From Halomonas campaniensis (GTDB lineage: Bacteria; Pseudomonadota; Gammaproteobacteria; Pseudomonadales; Halomonadaceae), in contig NZ_JACHZF010000011.1 of assembly GCF_014193375.1 (NCBI RefSeq), positions 62,001-126,000 on the forward strand: a stretch of 64,000 nt of DNA, in the 5' to 3' direction. This document shows, one piece after another, positions 58,098-64,000 of this stretch. Under the pieces are notes generated by a model. The model was not told the DNA's origin. It ran no database searches and was given only the letters and a program-made list of their open reading frames with translations. The position numbers and the translations under genes are program-made. Numbering within the stretch: position 1 is the stretch's first letter; each line of letters opens with the position of its first letter.

Positions 58098-59168
58098 ATG
58101 CGCACCGTCGTCTGCCAGGCCCCTGGCCACCTGACCCTCGAGCAGCGCGCCGACCCCTCGTGCGGGCCCGGCGAGGCGCTGCTGCGCATCCGCCGGGTCG
58201 GGGTGTGCGGTACCGATATCCACGCCTATGGTGGCAACCAGCCCTACTTCACCTACCCCCGGGTGCTCGGCCACGAGCTGGCCGGCGAGATCGTGGCGGT
58301 GGGTGACGGGGTCGACCCGGCGCGGGTGGGCCAGCAGGCCTATGTCATCCCCTACCTGCACTGCGGAGAATGCCGGGCCTGTCGCCGGGGCCGCACCAAC
58401 TGCTGCCGCCGGATGCAGGTGATCGGGGTGCACCGAGACGGCGGCATGTGCGACACCCTGGCGGTCCCCGCCGATCACCTGGTGAGCGACGCCTCCCTGT
58501 CGCTCGACCAGCTCGCCCTGGTCGAATGCCTGGCCATCGGCGCCCATGCGGTACGCCGCAGCGAACTGGCCGAGGGGGAGCTCGCCGTGGTCGTCGGCGC
58601 CGGGCCCATCGGCATGGGCGTGGCCCAGCTGGCCCGGGAACGCGGGGCCCGGGTGGTCATGGTCGACACCAACGCTGAGCGGCTGGCCTTCTGCCACGAG
58701 CGGCTGGGCATCCTGGAGACGCTGAACCCTGCCGATCAGGACGTTCCCGCCGCCCTGGCAGCCCTCGGCGACGGCGAACTGGCCGACGTGGTGTTCGACG
58801 CCACCGGCAACCCCACCGCCATGTGCCGCGGCTTCGACCTGGTCGCCCATGCCGGCCGCTACGTGCTGGTCAGCATCGTCAAGGCGGACATCGCCTTCCA
58901 CGACCCCGACTTCCACGGTCGCGAGATGACCCTGCTCGCCAGCCGAAACGCCACCAGCGAGGACTTCGACACGGTGTGCCGGCTGATGGCGGCGGGCCAC
59001 CTTGAGGCCAGCGCCATGATCACCCACCGCGCCGAACTCGACGCCCTGCCCGATCACCTGCCCGCCTGGTGCGTCCCGGGCAGCGGCGTGGTCAAGGCGA
59101 TGATCGAACTCGAATTCCCGGAACACGCCGAAGCGGAGGCCGTCCATGCCCCAGACCATCGCCAGTGA
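58098..59168 (+). CDS. Zinc-dependent alcohol dehydrogenase (L-galactonate/threonine dehydrogenase-like)
   Basis: 356 residues of the MDR family. Catalytic zinc Cys in VGVCGTDIHAYGG, GHE in VLGHELAGEIVAVG, a structural-zinc cluster HCGECRACRRGRTNCC, and the cofactor fold VVVGAGPIGMGVAQLA. It resembles LgoD/RspB-type sugar-acid dehydrogenases. With the UxaA-like gene that overlaps it, an L-galactonate to tagaturonate step is plausible, though L-fucose or other acids are not excluded. A CGGAGA site precedes the ATG. Its 3' end overlaps the next gene by 23 bp. Confidence 0.85.
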   Translation: MRTVVCQAPGHLTLEQRADPSCGPGEALLRIRRVGVCGTDIHAYGGNQPYFTYPRVLGHELAGEIVAVGDGVDPARVGQQAYVIPYLHCGECRACRRGRTNCCRRMQVIGVHRDGGMCDTLAVPADHLVSDASLSLDQLALVECLAIGAHAVRRSELAEGELAVVVGAGPIGMGVAQLARERGARVVMVDTNAERLAFCHERLGILETLNPADQDVPAALAALGDGELADVVFDATGNPTAMCRGFDLVAHAGRYVLVSIVKADIAFHDPDFHGREMTLLASRNATSEDFDTVCRLMAAGHLEASAMITHRAELDALPDHLPAWCVPGSGVVKAMIELEFPEHAEAEAVHAPDHRQ

Positions 59169-60786
59169 ACACGGCCAGCTGGCCAGCCTGCGCGTGCACG
59201 CCGACGACAACGTGCGCGTCGCCCTCAAGGACCTGCCCGCCGGCAGCGAGATCGACGACGACGGGGGCCGGCTGCGCCTGGCCGAGCCGATCCGCCACAA
59301 GCACAAGTTCTCCCTACACGACCTCGCCCCTGGCGACACCGTGATCATGTACGGTGTCACCGTGGGACGCGCCACGCGCCCCATCCCCGCGGGCGCGGCC
59401 ATCACCACCGACAATACCGAGCACAGCACCGCCACCACCGAGCCCCAGGCGCGGCGCGGTGAATGGCGCGCCCCCGAGGTGACGGCGTTCGAGGGGGTGA
59501 CCTTCGATGGCTACCACCGCCCCGACGGCGGCGTCGGCACCGCCAACGTCTGGCTGGTGGTGCCGCTGGTGTTCTGCGAGAACCGCAATATCGAGGTGCT
59601 GCGCCAGTGCGTGGCCGATGCCCTGGGCGAGGACCCCTACCGCGACTACAAGCAGATGGCCCGCGAGCTGCTCCACGGTGCCACCGGCACAGCCCCGCCC
59701 GCGCCTGCCGGCGAACGGCTCTTTCCCAACGTCGACGGGGTGCGCTTCCTGACCCACACCCTGGGCTGCGGCGGCACCGACGACGACGCCCAGGCGCTGT
59801 GTCGCCTGCTGGCCGGCTATATCTGCCATCCCAACGTGGCCGGCGCCACGGTGCTGAGCCTGGGCTGCCAGAAGGCGCAGATCGACATGCTCAAGGAGGC
59901 CGTGGCGGCGCGCGACCCCGGCGGGCTGCGCCCGGTCCACTACCTGGAGCAACAGGCAAGCGTGAGCGAATCGGCGCTGATCCGCGAGGCGCTGACCACC
60001 ATCTTCGATGGCCTGGCCGAGGCCAACCGGGTCGAGCGCGCCCCCGCGCCGCTCTCGGCGCTGACGCTGGGCGTGGAGTGCGGCGGCTCCGACGGCTTCT
60101 CCGGCCTTTCCGCCAATCCGCTGGTGGGCGCCGTGGTGGATCGGCTGGTGGCGCTCGGGGGCAGTGGCATCCTCAGCGAGTTCCCCGAGCTGTGTGGCGT
60201 GGAGCACGAGCTGATCGCCCGCTGCCGCGACGACGCCGTGGCCGAGCGCTTCCGGGCGCTGATGGACGCCTACCAGCGCCACGCCGCCCGGGTGGGCGCG
60301 GACTTCTCCATGAACCCCTCCCCGGGCAACATCCGCGACGGCCTGATCACCGACGCGATGAAGTCGGCCGGCGCCGCCAAGAAGGGCGGCGACAGCCCGG
60401 TGGTGGATGTGCTCGACTATACCGAGCCCCACACCCGGCCCGGCCTCAACCTGCTCTGCTCGCCGGGCAACGACGTGGAGTCCACCACCGCCCTGGCCGG
60501 CTCCGGCGCCAACCTGATCCTGTTCACCACCGGACTGGGCACGCCCACCGGCAACCCCATCACCCCGGTGATCAAGATCTCGAGCAACAGCGAACTGGCC
60601 GCGCGCATGAATGATGTGATCGATTTCGATGCCGGCCCCATCATCCGCGGCGAAGCGAGCATGGACGAGCTGGCCGACCGCCTGCTGCGGCTGTGCATCG
60701 ACACCGCCTCGGGGCGCTACGCCCCCCGCGCGGTGGAGCTCGCCCAGTACGACTTCATCCCCTGGAAGCGGGGCGTCTCGCTGTAG
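59146..60786 (+). CDS. Altronate dehydratase family (UxaA-like) enzyme
   Basis: 546 residues: an N-terminal SAF domain (about 10-95, GDTVIMYGVTVGRATRPI) fused to the catalytic UxaA/GarD part with FLTHTLGCGGTDDDA, ATVLSLGCQKAQID, LGVECGGSDGFSGLSANP and LFTTGLGTPTGNPITPVIK, which hold the iron-ligand Cys residues. Dehydrates altronate (or galactarate) to KDG or a KDG analogue, the substrate of KdgK. GCGGAGG lies before the ATG, which is inside the 3' end of the dehydrogenase gene. In E. coli UxaA the SAF and catalytic parts are also fused. Confidence 0.9.
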   Translation: MPQTIASEHGQLASLRVHADDNVRVALKDLPAGSEIDDDGGRLRLAEPIRHKHKFSLHDLAPGDTVIMYGVTVGRATRPIPAGAAITTDNTEHSTATTEPQARRGEWRAPEVTAFEGVTFDGYHRPDGGVGTANVWLVVPLVFCENRNIEVLRQCVADALGEDPYRDYKQMARELLHGATGTAPPAPAGERLFPNVDGVRFLTHTLGCGGTDDDAQALCRLLAGYICHPNVAGATVLSLGCQKAQIDMLKEAVAARDPGGLRPVHYLEQQASVSESALIREALTTIFDGLAEANRVERAPAPLSALTLGVECGGSDGFSGLSANPLVGAVVDRLVALGGSGILSEFPELCGVEHELIARCRDDAVAERFRALMDAYQRHAARVGADFSMNPSPGNIRDGLITDAMKSAGAAKKGGDSPVVDVLDYTEPHTRPGLNLLCSPGNDVESTTALAGSGANLILFTTGLGTPTGNPITPVIKISSNSELAARMNDVIDFDAGPIIRGEASMDELADRLLRLCIDTASGRYAPRAVELAQYDFIPWKRGVSL

Positions 60787-60844
60787 CGGGATGCCTTCGA
60801 GGCTCCATAGGGGACACAATGAAGCCCGCGCTGTAATCTATTGC

Positions 60845-60873
60845 TTTACACGTGTAACCTATTAGGCTACACT
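60845..60873 (+). promoter_or_regulatory. higBA promoter and 21-bp operator
   Basis: TTTACA (60845), a 17-nt spacer and TACACT (60868-60873). A near-perfect palindrome spans 60852-60872: left arm GTGTAACCTA, central T, right arm TAGGCTACAC (9 of 10 pairs), covering the spacer and -10, as expected for autorepression by HigA. The predicted transcription start falls at or within a base of the HigB ATG at 60880, so the message would be leaderless. Confidence 0.65.
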
Positions 60874-60879
60874 AACCCC

Positions 60880-61155
60880 ATGATCAAGACCTTCAAGAGC
60901 AAGGGCCTGGCGGCACTATGGGAAACCGGTAAATCGAAGATCGACAAGCGTATGCATACGCGCATCCTGATCCGGTTGGCAGTGATCAATGAAGCCGCAA
61001 GCATTGAGGAGATCAACTTGCCGGGCTACAACTTCCACGGTTTGCAGGGCTTCAATCCCAAACGTTACACCGTGCATGTGAACGGCCCATGGTGCCTCAC
61101 CTTTGAGTTCGAGGGAGGCAACGCCTATCAGGTTGATTTTGAGCAATACCACTGA
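60880..61155 (+). CDS. higB: HigB-type toxin (RelE superfamily mRNA interferase)
   Basis: 91 residues. MIKTFKSKGLAALWETG at the N-terminus, LPGYNFHGLQGFNPKRYTVHV and a C-terminal WCLTFEFEGGNAYQVDFEQYH match the HigB/YgjN group of ribosome-dependent RNases (basic residues and the final His/Tyr). No Shine-Dalgarno is present and the promoter predicts a leaderless message. The antitoxin HigA starts 16 bp downstream, in the toxin-first order typical of hig loci. It lies just after the sugar-acid operon. Confidence 0.92.
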   Translation: MIKTFKSKGLAALWETGKSKIDKRMHTRILIRLAVINEAASIEEINLPGYNFHGLQGFNPKRYTVHVNGPWCLTFEFEGGNAYQVDFEQYH

Positions 61156-61171
61156 ATGAGGTGGAACTACT

Positions 61172-61477
61172 ATGGCTATTACCGCAAAGCAGAATCCCAG
61201 CCGTTGCCCGCCGCACCCTGGAGAGGTGATCGAAGATATGCTGAAGGATTTGGACTTCAGCAAGATCGCCATCGCGAAGATGCTGGGCATCTCACGCCAG
61301 CAGCTGCACGCCATCCTGGCCGCACGTAAGCCAGTATCGCCCGAAATGGCTGCACGTCTTGGCAAGCTGTTCGGCAACGGTCCCAGCCTGTGGCTGCGTC
61401 TTCAGGCGGCTCACGACGCCTGGCATGCCGAGCGTGAAGTAGACGTCAGCGCGATACCCTCATTGAATGTGGCCTGA
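61172..61477 (+). CDS. higA: HigA-type antitoxin (XRE helix-turn-helix)
   Basis: 101 residues. RCPPHPGEVIEDMLKDLDFSKIAIAKMLGISRQQLHAILAARKPVSPEMAARLGKLFG is an HTH_3 domain of the HigA/VapA type starting with the PxHPGE signature. It neutralises HigB and is expected to bind the palindrome at 60852-60872. A GAGGTGG site precedes the ATG. It is stop-terminated within its usual length. Confidence 0.93.
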   Translation: MAITAKQNPSRCPPHPGEVIEDMLKDLDFSKIAIAKMLGISRQQLHAILAARKPVSPEMAARLGKLFGNGPSLWLRLQAAHDAWHAEREVDVSAIPSLNVA

Positions 61478-61578
61478 GACGTATTCAGCAGCCGACCAGT
61501 GCCTAGCTTGTGGCGATGAACCTGTATTTCTCTAGGGGTGACACTTTGTTTTCATCCCACACCTATACAAAGTACCCA

Positions 61579-61602
61579 AAGGCCCCGCGAGGGGCGGGCC
61601 TT
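61579..61602 (+). terminator. Hairpin downstream of higBA
   Basis: AAGGCCC and GGGCCTT pair around an inner GCCCC-GCGA-GGGGC hairpin, about 100 nt after the HigA stop and before the convergent antitoxin gene. The T run after it is weak, so it is only a candidate terminator. Nothing else is seen in the 183-bp gap 61478-61660. Confidence 0.4.
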
Positions 61603-61660
61603 AGGGTGCTTTCAGCACTCTGGCGCCGAGAGACTGCCGACGCCGAACTGACCTCGAGGC

Positions 61661-61972
61661 TCATCCCTTCACAGGGTGATGGGTTAGATCGTGAAATTGA
61701 ATACCGGTCGCCTTGATAACGGCCGTCATGGTTCGCAGGGTCGGATTCCCCTTGGGTGACAGTGCCCGATACAGGCTTTCCCGAGAAACCTTGGCACGGT
61801 CTGCGACGGCGGCCATCCCCCCTTGAGCCTCCACGACATGGCGAAGTGCCATCAGAAACGAAGCTTCACCGCCCTCCTCATCCAGTTCGTCAAAGGCGGT
61901 GCGCAGGTAGTCGAGCGCCATATCAGGATCTGCGCGCAGCATCTCGACAACCACAGTGTCGTGGCTATTCAT
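61661..61972 (-). CDS. Orphan addiction-module antitoxin (HI1420-like XRE family)
   Basis: 103 residues. Starts DMALDYLRTAFDEL, then FLMALRHVVEAQGGMAAVADRAKVSRESLYRALSPKGNPTLRTMTAVIKATG, the HTH of the HI1420-type antidote family whose partner is a short RelE-like toxin encoded just upstream. Here the ATG overlaps the stop of the upstream frame (ATGA), the normal layout, but that toxin frame is broken. The antitoxin itself is intact and may now act as an anti-addiction or regulatory protein. Confidence 0.85.
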   Translation of the reverse strand: MNSHDTVVVEMLRADPDMALDYLRTAFDELDEEGGEASFLMALRHVVEAQGGMAAVADRAKVSRESLYRALSPKGNPTLRTMTAVIKATGIQFHDLTHHPVKG

Positions 61973-62140
61973 TGTCGGGCTCTCATTCGGCAGGCCGCCA
62001 GAAGCGCCTTGGTCTGTTCGATATCTGCCTATTGGTATTGCTGGGTGCCTTAATTTAACAACATCACCAAGCGACTGCCCAACATGGCGTAATGCACTCG
62101 ATTACCAGGACCGTAGTCACTTCGCCTGCGATGCCTGAGG
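61969..62140 (-). pseudogene. Decayed HI1419-like RelE-family toxin gene
   Basis: In the frame that ends in the TGA overlapping the antitoxin start, the minus strand reads DYGPGNRVHYAMLGSRLVML then LN, a TAA stop (62052-62050), GTQQYQ, a TAG stop (62031-62029), then ADIEQTKALLAACRMRARQ. This aligns with the C-terminal half of HI1419-type toxins (YGPGYRVYF, LLCGGDKSTQ, ADI-x-KA). The N-terminal half is missing. Two stops mean no toxin is made. Confidence 0.75.
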
Positions 62141-62187
62141 GGACCTATCGCCGACCTCATTGATCAGTGCCGAAAACGCCTCGCCAC

Positions 62188-62907
62188 TCAGTCGGCAGAA
62201 AGGCGCTTCTTGAGCTGCATGTAGGTGCCGTAGTGGCGATCCAGGTGGCGGCGCATGGCCGCCTCGGCGGCGTCCGGGTCATGGGACTCGATGGCCTCGA
62301 CGATCTCGATATGCGCCGCCAGCGCCGCCTTGTCCTCGTCCTTCTGCTGCAGCACCTGGGCGCGACGGTCATCGAGCCACTCGGAGAGCGCCACGTGGAT
62401 GGCGTCGAAGATGGGGTTGCGGGCGATGCTCGCCAGCACGCCGTGGAAGTCGTTGTCGGAGCGCTTGAAGCGCGCCTCGTCGCCCACTGCGTCACGGTTC
62501 TCCTGGAGCGCCTCGCGCAGGCGCGCCAGGTCCTCGTCGCCGGCATGGCGAGCCGCATAGCGGGCCAGCGAGATCTCGAACAGCGCCCGGGCCTCCTGGA
62601 AGTACTGCTGGCCGTCGGGCTTGGAGAGCAGCTGGCGGGTCACGCCGGAGAGCCGCGCCATCACCGCCTCGGCGGTGGGCCGAATCACCCTGGCGCGGGT
62701 CCCGCTGTTGATGGCGATCAGCCCGAGCTGCTGCAGGTGGAACAGCGCCTCGCGCACCGCCGGGCGCCCGACACCGAACTGCTCCATCAGCTCGCGCTCG
62801 GAGGGCAGCTGGTCGTTCTCGCCCAGCCGCCCATCGAGGATGTCCGCCTCGAGCTGCTCGGCGACCTGCTCGGAAAGCGTCTTGCGCTCGATCCGATATC
62901 GAGACAT
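62188..62907 (-). CDS. GntR-family regulator with FCD effector domain
   Basis: 239 residues. Winged HTH LSEQVAEQLEADILDGRLGENDQLPSERELMEQFGVGRPAVREALFHLQQLGLI (about 9-62), then an all-helical FCD domain (about 85-230) with the metal-binding Asp and His residues (NDFHGVLASIARN, HIEIVEAIESHD, HLDRHY). This is the NanR/UxuR-like subfamily that senses sugar acids. It probably controls the surrounding catabolic operons. A CAGGAGA site precedes the ATG. It lies 67 bp downstream of the dehydrogenase gene on the same strand, so it may be the last gene of that transcript. Confidence 0.92.
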   Translation of the reverse strand: MSRYRIERKTLSEQVAEQLEADILDGRLGENDQLPSERELMEQFGVGRPAVREALFHLQQLGLIAINSGTRARVIRPTAEAVMARLSGVTRQLLSKPDGQQYFQEARALFEISLARYAARHAGDEDLARLREALQENRDAVGDEARFKRSDNDFHGVLASIARNPIFDAIHVALSEWLDDRRAQVLQQKDEDKAALAAHIEIVEAIESHDPDAAEAAMRRHLDRHYGTYMQLKKRLSAD

Positions 62908-62973
62908 GGGCTGATTCTCCTGGTGACCCGGTGTTCTGAGTGTCCATCTTACCGCATTCCCGCCCTGCCCCGC

Positions 62974-64000
62974 TCAGGCCAGATGCCGCAGCGGCCGCAC
63001 GTCCAGGGTCTTGGCCAGGGTCGCGTAGGCGACCTGGTTGGCACTGTCGAGGGGAATGCCCTCGGCGTCGCGTTGCGCCAGGTAGCGCCACTCGCGATCC
63101 CCGGGGGCCAGCACCTCGGCCCCGTCGACCGCCGGCTGGGCGCGCAGGTCGGCCAGGTACTCGGCCAGGCCAGCTGCGAAGGTCGCCCCGTCGACGAAGG
63201 CGGCCGGGTTCAGGGCCAGGAAGAAGTGCCCGACCCCGCGCGGGGTCGCCATGTCCGGCCCGCCCATGGGCAGCAGCCGGAAGCCGTTGAGCATGCCGGA
63301 GAGCGTCGAGCTCAGCACCTCCACCATGCCGCCGAGCCCCGCCCCCTTGAAGCCGAAGTCGCTGCCGCCCAGGGGCAGCAGGGCCGACACCTCGGCCGGC
63401 ACCCGGGTCACCCGGCCCTCGGCGTCGGCGGCAACCTGGTCCGGCAGCTCGCGCCCGATGGCCCCGTACTGCTGCACGCGATTCCAGGGCACCGAACTGG
63501 TCGCCATGTCCAGCAGGTAGGGCGACTGCCCCTCCACCGGCGCGGCGAAGGCGATCGGGTTGGTGCCATGGAAGGGCGACAGCCCCTGGTGGAGCAGCAC
63601 GAAGGGGTCGGAGTTGCAGAATGCCAGCCCGATCATGCCACGTTCGGCGGCGGCCAGCGCATAGCAGCCCGCGGCGCCGAAGTGGGAGGAGTGCCCCACC
63701 GCCACCGCCCCCATGCCGACCTCGTCGGCCATCTCCACCACATGGGCCATGGCGGTGTAGCCGGCCAGGTGGCCGAACCCATCCCCGGCATCAAGGACGC
63801 CGGTGGCCGGCAGGCGCCGGGTGAAATGCATCTCGGGCGCCCCCTTGATCCGCCCTCCCTCGAGGGCCCGGATATAGTGCGGCAGCAGCCGCAGGCCGTG
63901 GCTGTCGGTGCCCATGCGCGAGGCCGTGACCAGGGCGCGGGTCACCGCGGCCGAGGAGGCCGCGTCCGCACCGGCCCGCGTCAGCGCCTCGCCCATGAAG
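62974..64000 (-). CDS. Malate/L-lactate dehydrogenase (Ldh2)-family oxidoreductase, partial
   Basis: At least 341 residues; the N-terminus is beyond the window edge. ASRMGTDSHGLRLLPHYIRAL with the catalytic His, VGHSSHFGAAGCYALAAAERG, GTNPIAFAAP, LLDMATSSVPWNRV and LGGSDFGFKGAGLGGMVEVL are the blocks of the MDH2/YlbC/DlgD family, which reduces 2-oxo acids such as 2,3-diketogulonate or pyruvate with NAD(P)H. Next to the GntR gene and a sugar-acid cluster, a role on keto-sugar acids is likely. Confidence 0.88.
   Translation of the reverse strand, partial: FMGEALTRAGADAASSAAVTRALVTASRMGTDSHGLRLLPHYIRALEGGRIKGAPEMHFTRRLPATGVLDAGDGFGHLAGYTAMAHVVEMADEVGMGAVAVGHSSHFGAAGCYALAAAERGMIGLAFCNSDPFVLLHQGLSPFHGTNPIAFAAPVEGQSPYLLDMATSSVPWNRVQQYGAIGRELPDQVAADAEGRVTRVPAEVSALLPLGGSDFGFKGAGLGGMVEVLSSTLSGMLNGFRLLPMGGPDMATPRGVGHFFLALNPAAFVDGATFAAGLAEYLADLRAQPAVDGAEVLAPGDREWRYLAQRDAEGIPLDSANQVAYATLAKTLDVRPLRHLA

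Noticed and set aside
60845-62140. A prophage or integrative element around the toxin-antitoxin genes
   Set aside because: No integrase, transposase, tRNA or flanking direct repeat is visible; two TA loci alone do not show an element.
1-64000. CRISPR arrays, rRNA, tRNA and insertion sequences
   Set aside because: I looked for regularly spaced repeats, tRNA-like cloverleaf ends and transposase motifs and found none I could support. The short tandem repeats at 57152-57218 have no spacers.

Overview
The window is high-GC DNA from a Gram-negative bacterium. The mix of genes (two TRAP transporter types, a PHA phasin, an RfaH-type ops site with Wza/Wzc, sugar-acid catabolism with tripartite uptake) fits a halophilic or marine gammaproteobacterium of the Halomonas/Halomonadaceae type. 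This placement is an inference from protein character; no rRNA or other marker lies in the window.

Layout. (1) 1-5.9 kb: pyrC, a DMT-family permease, a small membrane protein, a DadA-like FAD oxidoreductase, an omega-amino acid:pyruvate aminotransferase and a TerB-fold protein. (2) 6.0-30.7 kb: one long minus-strand exopolysaccharide/capsule locus of 19 genes. Reading in transcription order from 30.7 kb it has an ops (RfaH) element, wza, wzc, a Wzy-like polymerase, a beta-propeller phytase, a PglF/WbpM-type 4,6-dehydratase, a PglK/MsbA-like ABC flippase, a GT2, a first CDP-glycerol glycerophosphotransferase, a ParB-fold-like protein, a nucleotidyltransferase/NDP-kinase-like/kinase fusion, a TagD-type glycerol-3-phosphate cytidylyltransferase, a HAD phosphatase, a second ParB-fold-like protein, galE, a second glycerophosphotransferase, a PglA-like GT4, an ATP-grasp ligase, a PglC-like phosphoglycosyltransferase and a PglE-like aminotransferase. 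Together they predict a secreted polymer started on a diamino-trideoxy sugar and carrying glycerol phosphate, like a teichoic acid but exported through a Gram-negative Wza/Wzc machine. The middle of the locus (about 14-21 kb) is clearly AT-richer than its flanks, which suggests acquisition by transfer. (3) 31-37.7 kb: a Lon-like protease/universal stress protein operon, a small ORF behind a promoter flanked by two matching palindromes, a phasin, and a molybdopterin-fold protein coupled to a diguanylate cyclase. (4) 37.9-46.8 kb: a DctPQM TRAP system, a second TRAP system of the TAXI/fused type with a carboxymuconolactone-decarboxylase-family protein and a 3-hydroxyacyl-CoA-dehydrogenase-family enzyme, and a divergent LysR regulator followed by a remnant of another LysR gene. 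(5) 46.8-64 kb: an O-antigen-ligase-like protein, then sugar-acid catabolism (kdgK, a 2-hydroxyacid dehydrogenase, kduD, a mannonate/tagaturonate-reductase-like enzyme, an IlvD/Edd dehydratase, a semialdehyde dehydrogenase, an SDR, an FAH-family hydrolase, an LgoD-like dehydrogenase, a UxaA-like dehydratase), a GntR/FCD regulator and an Ldh2-type dehydrogenase that runs off the window. An intact HigBA toxin-antitoxin pair and an orphan antitoxin beside a decayed toxin gene sit between them.

Most unusual content: two paralogous proteins with a ParB-like GQHR box at identical positions inside the capsule locus; a three-domain nucleotidyltransferase/NDPK-like/kinase protein that keeps the NDPK histidine motif; a phytase translationally coupled to a sugar dehydratase; and an ATP-grasp ligase where a sugar N-acetyltransferase would be expected. 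The phosphoglycerol chemistry and these extra phosphate-handling proteins may form one pathway for decorating the polymer that has not been described. That last statement is inference.
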